A DNA stretch of 64,000 bases from VAXT01 sp963728535 (GTDB taxonomy: Bacteria > Actinomycetota > Thermoleophilia > Gaiellales > Gaiellaceae). The notes under the pieces were generated by a model. The model worked only from the letters and a program-made list of their open reading frames with translations. It did not search any database and had not been told where the DNA came from. The translations under genes were made by a program, and so were the position numbers. The stretch spans positions 1,550,001-1,614,000 of the forward strand of contig CAVSKK010000001.1 in NCBI GenBank assembly GCA_963728535.1, in the 5' to 3' direction. Positions 16,492-25,531 of this stretch are shown piece by piece; the first letter of the stretch is position 1; each line of letters starts with the position of its first letter.

Positions 16492-17532
16492 TTGAACCTC
16501 GAAGAGCTCGGCTGGGATGCGTTCTTCGCAGACGCGTTCGAGCCACACGGAAAGAACAATTTGATTCCGGCGCGCGTCTCCGCGCGCCATCACGGGCCGT
16601 GTGAGCTGTTCACGGAGCTCGGCCCCATGGGCGGCCTGCCCTCCGGCAAGCTCTCGGACGAGGACCTGCCGGCGGTCGGCGACTGGGTCGCGGTCCGGCC
16701 GGTCCCGGGTGAGAAGAAAGCCATGATCGAGGCGGTGCTCCCGCGTCGCACGTCGTTCACGCGCAAGGAGGCCGGAACGAGGACCGTCACCCAGGTGATC
16801 GCAGCCAACGTCGACACCGTCTTCGTCGTCACTGCCTTCGGATTCGATCTCAACCCGCGGCGACTCGAGCGGTACCTCACGTCGGCCTGGGACAGCGGCG
16901 CGGCCCCGGTGATCGTCGTCAACAAGAGCGACCTCGCCGACGACCCCGAGGCCGAGCTCCTGGAAGTCGAGCCGGTCGTCATTGGCGTGCCGGTCCATTC
17001 GGTCAGCGCCGTCACGGGAGCTGGGCTCGAGGCGCTCGAGCCCTACCTCGGCATGGGCCGAACGATTGCGCTGCTCGGCTCGTCCGGTGTCGGAAAATCG
17101 ACGCTCGTGAACCACTTTGCCGGCCGAGAGCTGCTCGCGACCTCCGCGACCAGCGCCGGCGGCCGGGGGCGACACACGACATCGCATCGCGAGCTCGTTC
17201 CCATGCCTTCAGGCGCCGTCCTGCTCGACACGCCCGGCATGCGCGAGCTCCAGCTCTGGGCCGACGAGGAGGTTCTCGACACGACGTTCGGCGAGATCAG
17301 TGAACTCGCGGCGAAATGCCGCTTCTCGGACTGCGCCCACGAGCAGGAGCCCGGCTGTGCCATCCGCGAGGCTCTCAGCACCGGCGCGCTCGCCGAGGAG
17401 CGCTTCACGAGCTACCGAAAGCTCCAGCGTGAGCTCCGGGCGTTGGAGATCCGCAAGGACAACCGCCTGCGCTCGGAAGCCCGCAAGGAGCGAGCCCGCT
17501 TCGCGAGGAGCCAGCGAAAGAGCCGCTGGTGA
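16492..17532 (+). CDS. rsgA: Small-ribosomal-subunit biogenesis GTPase RsgA (YjeQ/EngC family)
   Basis: 346 residues. Late 30S assembly checkpoint GTPase. N-terminal OB-fold (residues about 20-95, with AVGDWVAVRP), then a circularly permuted GTPase domain with the order G4 (VNKSDL), G5, G1 (LGSSGVGKSTL), G2 (GRGRHTT) and G3 (LLDTPGMRELQLW). The C-terminal zinc-binding motif is CRFSDCAHEQEPGC, followed by a basic tail (RKERARFARSQRKSRW). The start is TTG 16492 behind AAGGAG. An unusual strong-RBS 14-codon ORF lies just upstream. Its 3' end faces the kinase gene on the opposite strand with a 5-bp gap. Confidence 0.95.
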   Translation: MNLEELGWDAFFADAFEPHGKNNLIPARVSARHHGPCELFTELGPMGGLPSGKLSDEDLPAVGDWVAVRPVPGEKKAMIEAVLPRRTSFTRKEAGTRTVTQVIAANVDTVFVVTAFGFDLNPRRLERYLTSAWDSGAAPVIVVNKSDLADDPEAELLEVEPVVIGVPVHSVSAVTGAGLEALEPYLGMGRTIALLGSSGVGKSTLVNHFAGRELLATSATSAGGRGRHTTSHRELVPMPSGAVLLDTPGMRELQLWADEEVLDTTFGEISELAAKCRFSDCAHEQEPGCAIREALSTGALAEERFTSYRKLQRELRALEIRKDNRLRSEARKERARFARSQRKSRW

Positions 17533-17537
17533 GTTAA

Positions 17538-20500
17538 CTAGGTTGGTACGGCGGGGCTGGGAACTGTCTGCGGGCCGGCGCCGTCGACCGAGGCTTCGGC
17601 CGCTTGCGCAATCAGCTCGTCTGCAGAGAGCGCGCGCGCTGTCCCGAGCGTATGGGGAAACCGGGCATCGGCGCGGACCGCCGTCAGGAAGCGCTCCTGG
17701 ATCATGGCCTCGGCCGGGTAGAGCTCGGCGCCGGTCGTCTCGCGCAGCGCCTCGGCGGTGGCACAGAGGCGGCCTGCATCCTCGGCGCGACCGTCCAATG
17801 CATAGGCCGCCGCGAGAGCCTGCGCCCACTCGGCGCTGAGACGGCGGTCGCTGCGCTCGCGGGCGAGTCGCAGGCCCTCGGCAAGGAGCGACGCCACGCG
17901 GCCGCGATCGCCGCCCGTGCAGAGCAGGACGCGGGCCAGGTTCCCGAGAGCGACCGAGGCGACCCACGTGTCCTTCACGCGCCGGGAGAGCGTGAGCGCC
18001 TCCTCGAGGAGCGAGGTCGCGCGCGGATAGTCCTCCTGGAGGAGCTGAGCGCGGCCGAGGCCGACGAGCGAGTTCGCGACGAGGCGCTGGTCCCCGAGCG
18101 AACGGCGCAGGGCAAGACCGCGCTCGTAGAGCTGGATCGCATCGTCGCTCTTGCCGTCCGCGACGGCGAGATCGGCGAGGGTCGTCACCGCGCCCGAGGT
18201 GGTCAGCTTGTCGCCTGCCTTCTCAGCCAGCTCGGCGCTCTGCTCGGCCAGCTCTCGAGCCCGATCGCCCTCGCCGGCCGCCATCGCGAGCCAGGCGAGC
18301 TGAGCCAGAGCGGCGCCCTCCGCGCGCTCGTGGGACGCCTCCCTTGCATGCTCGAGGCTGAGCTCGAAGTCCGCGCGCGCCTGCGGGAAGTCTCCCTCGC
18401 CGACGGCCGCGTACCCGGCCGCGAAGTGAGCCTTCGCGAGGGTCGCAGGGGCGACCGACCCCGGAGCGGCGAGGGCCTCGGCAAGCCGGACACGGCCCTC
18501 GCGCATGAGCCCGCGGGTGCTCCAGAAGCGGACGAGCGCCCCGGCCAGCCGCAGAGCGAGCTCGACGTCTCCGGCCCCGGTTGCCCAGGCGAACGCGGCG
18601 CGGATGTTGTCGTTCTCCTCGTCGAGCCGGTCGAGCCACATGGCCTGGTTCTCGCGCGTCAGCTCCGGTTCGGCCGCCTCGACCAACTCGAGGAGCCGCT
18701 CCGCGTGGCGACGGCGCATCTCTTCGAGCTCACCGCGTTGCTCGAGTTGCTCGAGCGCGTACTCGCGAATCGTCTCGAGCTGGCCGAAGCGCGGCTCGCC
18801 CTCCGGTCCGTCCCATTGCCGGACGAGGCTCTTGTCGACGAGCGACGCGAGCGTGTCGAACGATTCGCCGAACGCCATGCCTTCGCCCGCAACGGCATCC
18901 GCGAGCTCGACCGTGCAGCCGCCGGCGAAGACGCCGAGCCGGGCGAGGAGCGTCTGCTCGGTCGGCTCGAGCAGGTTGTAGCTCCACTCGATCGCGTCCC
19001 GCAGCGTGCGCTGGCGCTCGGGCAGATCGCCGGCGCCGCCGGTCAGCAGGTCGAGCCGCTTCTCGAGCCGGCTCACGATCGCTTGCGGGTTGAGCAGCTT
19101 CACGCGCGCGGCGGCCAACTCGATTGCCAGCGGCAACCCGTCGAGCCGGCGGCAGATCGCAGCAACGGCTTCCTCGTTCTCGGAGGTGAGCTCGAACCCG
19201 GGCTTGACGGCCTGCGCCCGATTGAGGAAGAGCTGCACCGCGGGAACGTCTGCCAGCGGCACGTCTCCGCCCGGGAGATCGAGGGGCGGGACCGGAAACT
19301 CATGCTCCTCGCGAAGGTGCAGCGGCGCCTGGCTCGTCACGAGCACCTTCACCGTGGGTGCCGCGCCCAGAATCTCGTGGACGAGCGCTGCCGCGGGCAA
19401 CACCTGCTCGAAGTTGTCCAGCACGAGAAGCGCAGGCGTGTTCGCAAGCCGCCGCGCGATCGCCTGAGCAACCGACTCCTGCGGCGACTCCTGGACACCC
19501 AGCACGTGTGTGATCGCGGACCCGACGATGCTGGGCTCCGAGATCGGAGCCAGGTCGACGAAGAACGTCTGGCCGAGTGTCGGGGCCAGCTTGCCGGCGG
19601 CGGCGAGCGAGAGCCGGGTCTTCCCGGTTCCGCCCGGGCCTGTGAGCGTGACCAGGCGCACGTCCGCTCTCCCGGCGAGCTCGACGAGTGCGGCCAGCTC
19701 GATGTCGCGCCCGATGAGCGGCGTAGGCGTCGTCGGCAGGGTCGTCGTGATCGCCGGAGTCGGCGCGGTGGGCGTCGCACCAGGCGGCGGCACGAGCAGC
19801 TTCCCGCCGAGGCATGAGCGAGCGGCCTCGACGAGCTCGCGGCACGTGTCGAAGCGCGCGCCCTCCTCCTTCGCAAGCGCCTTGTTGAAGACCGCCTCGA
19901 GTGACGCTGGGAGGTCGGGACGCACAGCCAGCGGTGAGGGCGGCGGATCGAGAAGGTGCGCGTGCATGACCGCGACGTCCGTCTCGCGATCGAACGGCTT
20001 GCGTCCCGTCAGGCACTCGAACATGAGGCAGCCGAATGCGTAGATGTCCGCGGGAGGCCCGACGGACTCGCCACGAATCTGCTCGGGGGCGGCGTAGTCG
20101 AGCGTGCCGACGAAGAAGCCCTCCTGGGTCAGGCCCTGGCTCCGCGCGCGCTTGGCGATCCCGAAGTCCGTCAGGTAGACCCGCCCGCCGGTTTCGAGCA
20201 GCACGTTCGCGGGCTTCACGTCGCGGTGGACGAGATCGTGCGCGTGTGCCGCGTCGAGCGCGCCGGCGACCTGCTCGAGGATCGCCACAGCGCGATCAGC
20301 CGGGAGCGGCCCGGACTCGAGCAACTGGTGGAGGTCCCCTCCGCCGACGTAGCGCATCGCGATGTAGACGATCCCCTCGGCCTCTCCTGCGTCGTAGATC
20401 GGAATGATGCTCGGGTGGTCGAGAGCCGCGACCATTTGCGACTCCGCGATGAAGCGCTCACGGAATTCCCCGTCTTCGGTGAGGTCGGGCAGGAGCGTTT

Positions 20501-20633
20501 TCAGCGCGGCCTTGCGCCCGAGGACGCTGTGCTCTGCCTCGTAGACAAAGCCCATGCCGCCTCGACCGAGCGTGCCCGCGATGCGGTAGCTGGCGACATG
20601 CGCTCCGGGGGCGAGCGTGTCGCTCATGGGCAA
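17538..20633 (-). CDS. Ser/Thr protein kinase fused to STAND (NB-ARC) ATPase and TPR repeats (PknK-like)
   Basis: 1031 residues. Residues about 15-270 form an active-looking Hanks kinase: GRGGMGFVYEAE, AALKTL, HRDVKPANVLL, TDFGIAKRA and YAAPEQ. A Pro/Thr linker (PPPGATPTAPTPAITTTLP) leads to a STAND NTPase at about 305-600, with P-loop GPGGTGKTRLSLAAA, Walker B ALLVLDNFEQV, and CRRLDGLPLAIELAAARVKLL. AfsR-like winged-helix material follows (TLRDAIEWSYNLL...FAGGCTVELADAV), then TPR-like helices (AQARADFELSLEHARE, ELYERGLALRRSLGD). No membrane segment is seen. This is the architecture of PknK/AfsR-type regulators that couple phosphorylation to NTP-driven switching. It is divergent from an FHA gene 85 bp away, a likely substrate or reader. 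Confidence 0.92.
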   Translation of the reverse strand: MPMSDTLAPGAHVASYRIAGTLGRGGMGFVYEAEHSVLGRKAALKTLLPDLTEDGEFRERFIAESQMVAALDHPSIIPIYDAGEAEGIVYIAMRYVGGGDLHQLLESGPLPADRAVAILEQVAGALDAAHAHDLVHRDVKPANVLLETGGRVYLTDFGIAKRARSQGLTQEGFFVGTLDYAAPEQIRGESVGPPADIYAFGCLMFECLTGRKPFDRETDVAVMHAHLLDPPPSPLAVRPDLPASLEAVFNKALAKEEGARFDTCRELVEAARSCLGGKLLVPPPGATPTAPTPAITTTLPTTPTPLIGRDIELAALVELAGRADVRLVTLTGPGGTGKTRLSLAAAGKLAPTLGQTFFVDLAPISEPSIVGSAITHVLGVQESPQESVAQAIARRLANTPALLVLDNFEQVLPAAALVHEILGAAPTVKVLVTSQAPLHLREEHEFPVPPLDLPGGDVPLADVPAVQLFLNRAQAVKPGFELTSENEEAVAAICRRLDGLPLAIELAAARVKLLNPQAIVSRLEKRLDLLTGGAGDLPERQRTLRDAIEWSYNLLEPTEQTLLARLGVFAGGCTVELADAVAGEGMAFGESFDTLASLVDKSLVRQWDGPEGEPRFGQLETIREYALEQLEQRGELEEMRRRHAERLLELVEAAEPELTRENQAMWLDRLDEENDNIRAAFAWATGAGDVELALRLAGALVRFWSTRGLMREGRVRLAEALAAPGSVAPATLAKAHFAAGYAAVGEGDFPQARADFELSLEHAREASHERAEGAALAQLAWLAMAAGEGDRARELAEQSAELAEKAGDKLTTSGAVTTLADLAVADGKSDDAIQLYERGLALRRSLGDQRLVANSLVGLGRAQLLQEDYPRATSLLEEALTLSRRVKDTWVASVALGNLARVLLCTGGDRGRVASLLAEGLRLARERSDRRLSAEWAQALAAAYALDGRAEDAGRLCATAEALRETTGAELYPAEAMIQERFLTAVRADARFPHTLGTARALSADELIAQAAEASVDGAGPQTVPSPAVPT

Positions 20634-20717
20634 CAGCAGGAGAGTTTGGCCGTCAGCACCTCCTGTCCTATGCTAATCCGCGCTACTGGAAGCACAAGCC
20701 CAGAAGGGATGGAGGCA

Positions 20718-21302
20718 ATGCCGGAATACGTGCTCGAGATCGTCGAAGGCCCGGAGGCGGGGCGGCGCATCTCGCTGGACCAGCCGTTGGAGCTGGGTCG
20801 CGATCCGGCTGCCGGCGGGCCGCTGCTCCAGGACGAGCTCGTCTCGCGCCGGCATGTTCGCATCACCCCCGTCGAGGACGGCGCCCGGATCGAGGACCTC
20901 GACTCGCGCAACGGCTCGTTCGTCGACGGAGACCAGATCTACGACCCGGCTCACCTCGCGGTCGGCGGACAACTGCTCGTCGGCGTCACCTTGCTCGAGC
21001 TGCGGCCGGCCGACGAGGCCGCCGGGCTGACGAGCGTGCGCGCGATCCCGTCGAGCCTGACCCAGTTTCGGGCGTTGCCGGCCGAGAATCCGGGGTTGAC
21101 GACTGTTCGTCAGGTGCCCACGCTCGCCACCGAGGAAGCGGAGCCCGACTACGTGCCTGCGAACGCGCTGGACAGCGGCTTGTCGTCCAGTGGGCTCCTG
21201 CCGCTGCTCGACACGCACACCAAGGGTAAGGCTCGCGGCGCGCCGATCGGGATCTTCGTGCTCGTGGCGCTGGCCGTCATCCTGTATCTCGCGCTGCGGT
21301 AG
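20718..21302 (+). CDS. FHA-domain protein with C-terminal membrane anchor
   Basis: 194 residues. An FHA domain spans about residues 1-100: LELGRDPAAGG, LVSRRHVRITP and IEDLDSRNGSFVDGDQI, with the Arg, Ser-x-x-His and Asn-Gly residues that read phosphothreonine. A variable linker contains two similar short segments (GLTSVRAIPSSL and GLTTVRQVPTLA). The protein ends in one hydrophobic helix, IGIFVLVALAVILYLALR, so it is tail-anchored with FHA in the cytoplasm. The ATG 20718 is preceded by a purine-rich tract. The reading frame is open far upstream, but that part is antisense to the kinase gene. Likely partner of the adjacent Ser/Thr kinases. Confidence 0.85.
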   Translation: MPEYVLEIVEGPEAGRRISLDQPLELGRDPAAGGPLLQDELVSRRHVRITPVEDGARIEDLDSRNGSFVDGDQIYDPAHLAVGGQLLVGVTLLELRPADEAAGLTSVRAIPSSLTQFRALPAENPGLTTVRQVPTLATEEAEPDYVPANALDSGLSSSGLLPLLDTHTKGKARGAPIGIFVLVALAVILYLALR

Positions 21303-21312
21303 CTAAACGGGC

Positions 21313-21828
21313 TCAGTGGTTCGCGAAGTAGATCGCCAGCGCGACGGCGGTCCCGGCCACAGCCACCCACGAGGCCAGCATCGGCAAAAGCTGGCGGCTC
21401 GCGATGCCGCGGCGGCGGCCCATGCCCTCGGGCGCCGCGTACGTGCCGAACGGTTCCGACGGCACGCCCGACGCAGCCGGTGCGGCAGCTTGCGGCGCGG
21501 CGGCCGGGGTTGGAGCGGCTGACATGACCGTCGCAGGCGCGCTCGCCCCTTCGAGCTCCAGGACGCTCTGGCCGAGCTTGACCGAATCGCCGCCGGCCAG
21601 GCGGGTCGGCGCAGTGATCCGCTGGCCGTTGACGAACGTCCCGTTGAGCGAGCCCAGGTCTTCGATCTCGATCCCGCCCTCCACGGGCCGGACGGCCGCG
21701 TGACGGCGCGAAAGCTCGGAATCCTCGATCGTGACCGCGGCGCCCTCACGCCCGATCACGAGCTCGCCCTCGGGCTCGAGTCTCTCGCCGGTACGCGGCC
21801 CCTTGGTGAAGATGAGAACAGCGGTCAT
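21313..21828 (-). CDS. FHA-domain protein with C-terminal membrane anchor
   Basis: 171 residues. N-terminal FHA domain (about 1-90) with LVIGREGAA, ELSRRHAAVRP and IEDLGSLNGTFVNGQRI. A low-complexity Ala/Pro linker (ATVMSAAPTPAAAPQAAAPAA) follows, then a C-terminal membrane helix (MLASWVAVAGTAVALAIYFANH). It starts 4 bp inside the end of the upstream Ser/Thr kinase gene (ATGA overlap), so kinase and FHA protein are co-translated and should work together. It ends 10 bp from the convergent FHA gene. The two FHA proteins share the FHA-linker-tail-anchor design but little linker sequence. Confidence 0.88.
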   Translation of the reverse strand: MTAVLIFTKGPRTGERLEPEGELVIGREGAAVTIEDSELSRRHAAVRPVEGGIEIEDLGSLNGTFVNGQRITAPTRLAGGDSVKLGQSVLELEGASAPATVMSAAPTPAAAPQAAAPAASGVPSEPFGTYAAPEGMGRRRGIASRQLLPMLASWVAVAGTAVALAIYFANH

Positions 21829-22694
21829 GAGGGACTCCCTTCCTCGTGTGCGCGCCGCAGCGTGTCTGCGAACGCTCCGGCACTCGCGGGGCGGTCCGCC
21901 GGGTCCTTCTCGAGAGCGGACAGAAGAGCGGCTGTAAGACCGGGCGAGAGCTCCGGCCGGTCAGCCGCGGGATCGGGCGGCGGTTCTTCGAGGTGGGCAA
22001 GCCCGACCTCGAAGATGCCCTTGTCGGCGAACGGGGCCTTGCCGATCGCACATTCGAACGCGAGGCAGCCGAGCGCATAGACGTCGGTGAGCGGCGTCGC
22101 CGGCTGGCCGCGGATCAGCTCGGGCGCGAGGTAGTCGAGCGTTCCCATCACCTGTCCGGGCCTTGTCAGCACGGTGTAGGCAGGGCCTTTCGCCAGGCCG
22201 AAGTCGGTCAACATCGCCGTGCCGTCGGCGGAGAAGAGAATGTTGTGGGGCTTGATATCGCGGTGGACGATGCCTGCTCCGTGGAGCGCGTCGAGCCCCG
22301 CGGCGACCTCGGAGATGACCCGAACGAGCTCCGCGATTCCCAGCGTCGTCGACTCCGAGATGCGATCGCCGAGCGAGCCCCCGGGGACGTAGTCGACCGC
22401 CAGGTAGTGGCGCCCATCCGCTTCGGAAGCCTCGATGATCGGGACGAGATGCGGGTCGTGCACCTCGGCAGCGGCCCGCGCTTCCTGGCGGAACCGGTGC
22501 TGGAAGACGAGATCGCCGGCGAGCTCGATCTTGAGCACTTTCAGCGCGACCTCGCGGCCGTCCTCGGCCCGGGCCCGGAAGACGAGCCCCATCCCTCCCT
22601 CACCGAGAGCCTCCTCGAGCGTGTACCCGCCGAGCCTGTCGCCGGGCTCGAGCTCACGCCTGGTGCCACCGGAAACCGCCATGCGGCCAAGCAT
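21825..22694 (-). CDS. Ser/Thr protein kinase (Hanks type, kinase domain only)
   Basis: About 289 residues. Kinase motifs: GEGGMGLVFRARAED, VALKVLKIE, HRDIKPHNILF, TDFGLAKGPA, and LAPELIRG in place of the common APE. The catalytic residues are all present. Unlike PknB it has no extracellular PASTA repeats or membrane helix after the kinase domain; the C-terminus is a short helical tail. The start is either ATG 22694 (MLGRMAVSGG) or ATG 22682 (MAVSGG). The longer open frame upstream has no kinase homology. It forms an operon with the tail-anchored FHA protein. Confidence 0.9.
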   Translation of the reverse strand: MLGRMAVSGGTRRELEPGDRLGGYTLEEALGEGGMGLVFRARAEDGREVALKVLKIELAGDLVFQHRFRQEARAAAEVHDPHLVPIIEASEADGRHYLAVDYVPGGSLGDRISESTTLGIAELVRVISEVAAGLDALHGAGIVHRDIKPHNILFSADGTAMLTDFGLAKGPAYTVLTRPGQVMGTLDYLAPELIRGQPATPLTDVYALGCLAFECAIGKAPFADKGIFEVGLAHLEEPPPDPAADRPELSPGLTAALLSALEKDPADRPASAGAFADTLRRAHEEGSPS

Positions 22695-22867
22695 ACGGGC
22701 GCCCCGCCGAGAGTTCCAAAGTCGTTGAACTATTGGTTCAAAGCCGGCACAAGCGCGGGCCCGATCCGGCGTTACGCTTGCGGCGGGTGGCGGGTGGAAC
22801 TCTCTTCCCCACCCGGGGTGGGGCGTGCGGGTGTACTTACACCGGGCCACCGGCCGAATCTCGCGTC

Positions 22868-25456
22868 TTAGGCGGAGGCGCTCGGGCCGACGCGCGACCA
22901 CGCGAACTGTGTCACGTCACCGGTGCGCGGCGCGAGCGCGCCGGCACGAGTTCCTCGGCGGACGAAGAGGATCGGAGCGGGCGCCGCCTTCGCAATTGCC
23001 GCCCGGACCGGCCCGAGCCCCTCGCTCTTCCAGCGCTCGGAGAGACCGACGACGAGCAGGCCCGCCCCCTCGGTCGCCGGAACGATCCCACCGTTCGACA
23101 GGTTGACGAGCACGGGCTCGGTCTCGATCCCGGCGAGCTGCCGGACGACGAGCGCGGCCGAGTCGAGCACGCGGCTCGCGTCGCCGCCGTTGCCGTTGGC
23201 GGCGCCGAGGAGCTTCAGCGGCGCCCCGGTCGACGACGCGATCCAGGCGGCGAGCTCGAGGGCGGCCCAGTCGTGGTCGCCGCCGCCGAAGGGCACCATC
23301 ACCGCATGGTCGGTGTCGATCGTCGGCATGTCCTTCCGCTCGACGAGCACGGCGACGTCGCAAGGCGCCTGCTCGAGCACCTGCCCGACGGCTCCCTTCG
23401 GAACGCCCTCGCCGAGGAGCGGCCGGCGGCCGTCCATCAGGATCAGGTCGACCTCCTCCTCCGAGGCGAGGCGCACGTAGTCCTGCCCGGGAAGGATCGT
23501 CGTGAAAGCGGCGACTCGAGCGGCAATGCCCCGTTCGAGGAGGGCGGCACGCCGCGGCTCCAGCTCTTCCCCGACCGTGGCCGCATCGTCCTCGTCGCGC
23601 AAAGCGCCGGTCACGAAGCGGGCGGGCATGATGGCCTGAGCAATGATGATTTCGCGCGGAGGCGTCGCCTTCGCGAGCGGCTCCGCGAGCGCCAGGAGCG
23701 CATCGAGGTTGACCGGATCCTGTGGAGCGACCATGACAGAGCGGCTCGGCACGACCGGGATGTCGTCCGAGGTCGCGCGGCGCGCACGGCGCACCTCGTC
23801 TTGCACCGGATCGCACAGCTCCTCTCGCGGGTCGATGAGCTTCAGTATCGGCCCGGCCATGAACGTCGTCACAAGCGCCATCACGACGAGCATCGTGAAG
23901 AGCTGCTGCGAGATCATGCCGAGGTCGAGCCCGATGTTCAGCACGATCAGCTCGGTCAATCCGCGCGTGTTCATCAGCGCACCGATCGCCGCCGAATCTC
24001 GAAGCGAGAAACGGCTGAAGCGCGCCGCGGCCATCGCGCCGACGAACTTCCCGACGATCGCCACGGCGATCAGGAGCAGCGTCAGCAGCCAGAGCTCGGG
24101 GCGGTTCAGCGCGTTGACCTCGGTCTTGAGACCCGTGACCACGAAGAAGAGTGGCAGCAGGACGAGGACGACGAAGTTCTCGAACCGACGCGTGACGTCG
24201 CCGGTCAGGCCGTGGTGCCGCGGCATGATCAGCCCCATGACGAACGAGCCGAAGATCGCGGCGATCCCGATCTGCTGTGCCACGAAGGCCGAGAGCAGGA
24301 CGGCCACGAAAATCATGCCGAGCCAGAGGATCGTGACCTCGCCCACCTCGTCGTAGGCCTTCGAGAGCCGGCCCAGCAACCGGCGGCCGATCAGGAGCAT
24401 CGCCGCCGTGAAGACAGCAGCCAGGATGATCACCTGCGCGACGTGCGACGAGCTGCCGGTGCCTGCAACCGCCGTGGCGAGCGCGAGGAGACACCAGGCC
24501 GTGACGTCGTCGATCGCGGCTCCCGCCATCGAGAGCGCTCCGACAGGTCGTTTCAGCATGCGCCGCTCGATCAGGATGCGGGCCAGGACCGGGAAGGCGG
24601 TGACCGACATCGCAACGCCCATGAAGAGGGCGAACGGGAGGTAGCGAACGTCGGGCGAAAGCAGCTTGTAGATGGGGATTGCGACCAGGAAGCCGAGCGC
24701 CATCGGGAACGCCACGCTCGTGTTCGAGATGAACGCCGCCTGTCCGATCCGCTCACGGAGAACCCGCGGATCGAGCTCCATGCCGACGAGGAACAGGTAG
24801 AAGGCCAGTCCGATCTGGGCCGCCCCCGACAGTAGCGGGACGATGTCCGGCGGAAAGAGGTACTCCTGGGCTTCCGGCCAGACGGCTCCGAGCAGCGTCG
24901 GCCCGAGCAGGATCCCGGCGAGCACCTCGCCCATCACGCGGGGCTGGCTCAGCCTCCAGATGAGCGTCCCGACGAGCCGGGCGGCCAGGAGCACCGCGGC
25001 GATGGCGAGCATCAGCCGTCCGAACGTCTCCTCTCCAGTCCGCTTCTCGGGCTTCTTGGCGGAGGCACCGGGCTCGGGGAGAGGCTCGACGAACTCGGCA
25101 GTCACGTCCTCGGAACCGACCGTGCCGGCGAAGGAGGCGTCCTCTCCCTTCCCGGTGAGCGCCAGGTCAACCGGTGCGGTGTCGCCCCCGGCGCAATTCG
25201 CCGTACCGTGCAGGCGTCCCGACTGGAGGCGCAGCTTCCCGGTCGACGAGCCGCTCAGGTCGACGAACTGCCCGGACTGCTGGAGCTCGAACCTCTCGCC
25301 AAGGCATTCGGAGTTCGAGCTGTAGAAGCCACCGATCGCCGGCTCCGCTTGCCGATCGCTTCCGATCGAGATCGACGTGCCGATAGCCGCGATTAGAAAC
25401 GCAGTGACCGCGATGTAGCCGGCGATCAGCCTCGTCCCGCCGAACTTCTCGGGCAT
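22868..25456 (-). CDS. CPA2-family cation/proton antiporter with extracytoplasmic N-domain and C-terminal universal-stress domains
   Basis: 862 residues in three parts. Part 1: one N-terminal helix (LIAGYIAVTAFLIAAIGTSISIG), then about 110 residues outside the membrane with a Cys pair (SECLGERFEL, TANCAGGD). Part 2: about 12 membrane helices of a Na+/H+ or K+/H+ exchanger, with VMGEVLAGILLGPTLLG, SVTAFPVLARIL, the buried acidic pair in GAAIDDVTAWCLL, and NTRGLTELIVLNIGLDLG. Part 3: about 300 cytoplasmic residues with two universal-stress-like domains (SRSVMVAPQDPV..., VDLILMDGRRPLLGEG, HAVMVPFGGGDHDWAALELAAW). It exchanges a monovalent cation for protons; the ion is not defined by sequence. 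Divergent from a winged-helix regulator. Confidence 0.9.
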   Translation of the reverse strand: MPEKFGGTRLIAGYIAVTAFLIAAIGTSISIGSDRQAEPAIGGFYSSNSECLGERFELQQSGQFVDLSGSSTGKLRLQSGRLHGTANCAGGDTAPVDLALTGKGEDASFAGTVGSEDVTAEFVEPLPEPGASAKKPEKRTGEETFGRLMLAIAAVLLAARLVGTLIWRLSQPRVMGEVLAGILLGPTLLGAVWPEAQEYLFPPDIVPLLSGAAQIGLAFYLFLVGMELDPRVLRERIGQAAFISNTSVAFPMALGFLVAIPIYKLLSPDVRYLPFALFMGVAMSVTAFPVLARILIERRMLKRPVGALSMAGAAIDDVTAWCLLALATAVAGTGSSSHVAQVIILAAVFTAAMLLIGRRLLGRLSKAYDEVGEVTILWLGMIFVAVLLSAFVAQQIGIAAIFGSFVMGLIMPRHHGLTGDVTRRFENFVVLVLLPLFFVVTGLKTEVNALNRPELWLLTLLLIAVAIVGKFVGAMAAARFSRFSLRDSAAIGALMNTRGLTELIVLNIGLDLGMISQQLFTMLVVMALVTTFMAGPILKLIDPREELCDPVQDEVRRARRATSDDIPVVPSRSVMVAPQDPVNLDALLALAEPLAKATPPREIIIAQAIMPARFVTGALRDEDDAATVGEELEPRRAALLERGIAARVAAFTTILPGQDYVRLASEEEVDLILMDGRRPLLGEGVPKGAVGQVLEQAPCDVAVLVERKDMPTIDTDHAVMVPFGGGDHDWAALELAAWIASSTGAPLKLLGAANGNGGDASRVLDSAALVVRQLAGIETEPVLVNLSNGGIVPATEGAGLLVVGLSERWKSEGLGPVRAAIAKAAPAPILFVRRGTRAGALAPRTGDVTQFAWSRVGPSASA

Positions 25457-25531
25457 CGCTGGTGTCTGGCTGATGGCTATGAGTTTCCCTCTCCGGCTAC
25501 GATCGCGTGAACATACGACTTTCTTTTCGTG

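Noticed and set aside
17604..19817. Very long open frame (over 700 codons) antisense to the kinase-STAND-TPR gene
   Set aside because: In G+C-rich DNA the complement of Leu/Ala/Glu/Arg-rich coding sequence is often stop-free. The translation is Arg/Glu/Leu-rich without domain motifs, while the minus strand shows clear kinase and ATPase motifs.
22733..24835. 700-codon open frame antisense to the antiporter gene
   Set aside because: Same effect: Arg/Asp/His/Gln-rich translation with no motif, whereas the minus strand encodes recognisable antiporter helices and universal-stress domains.
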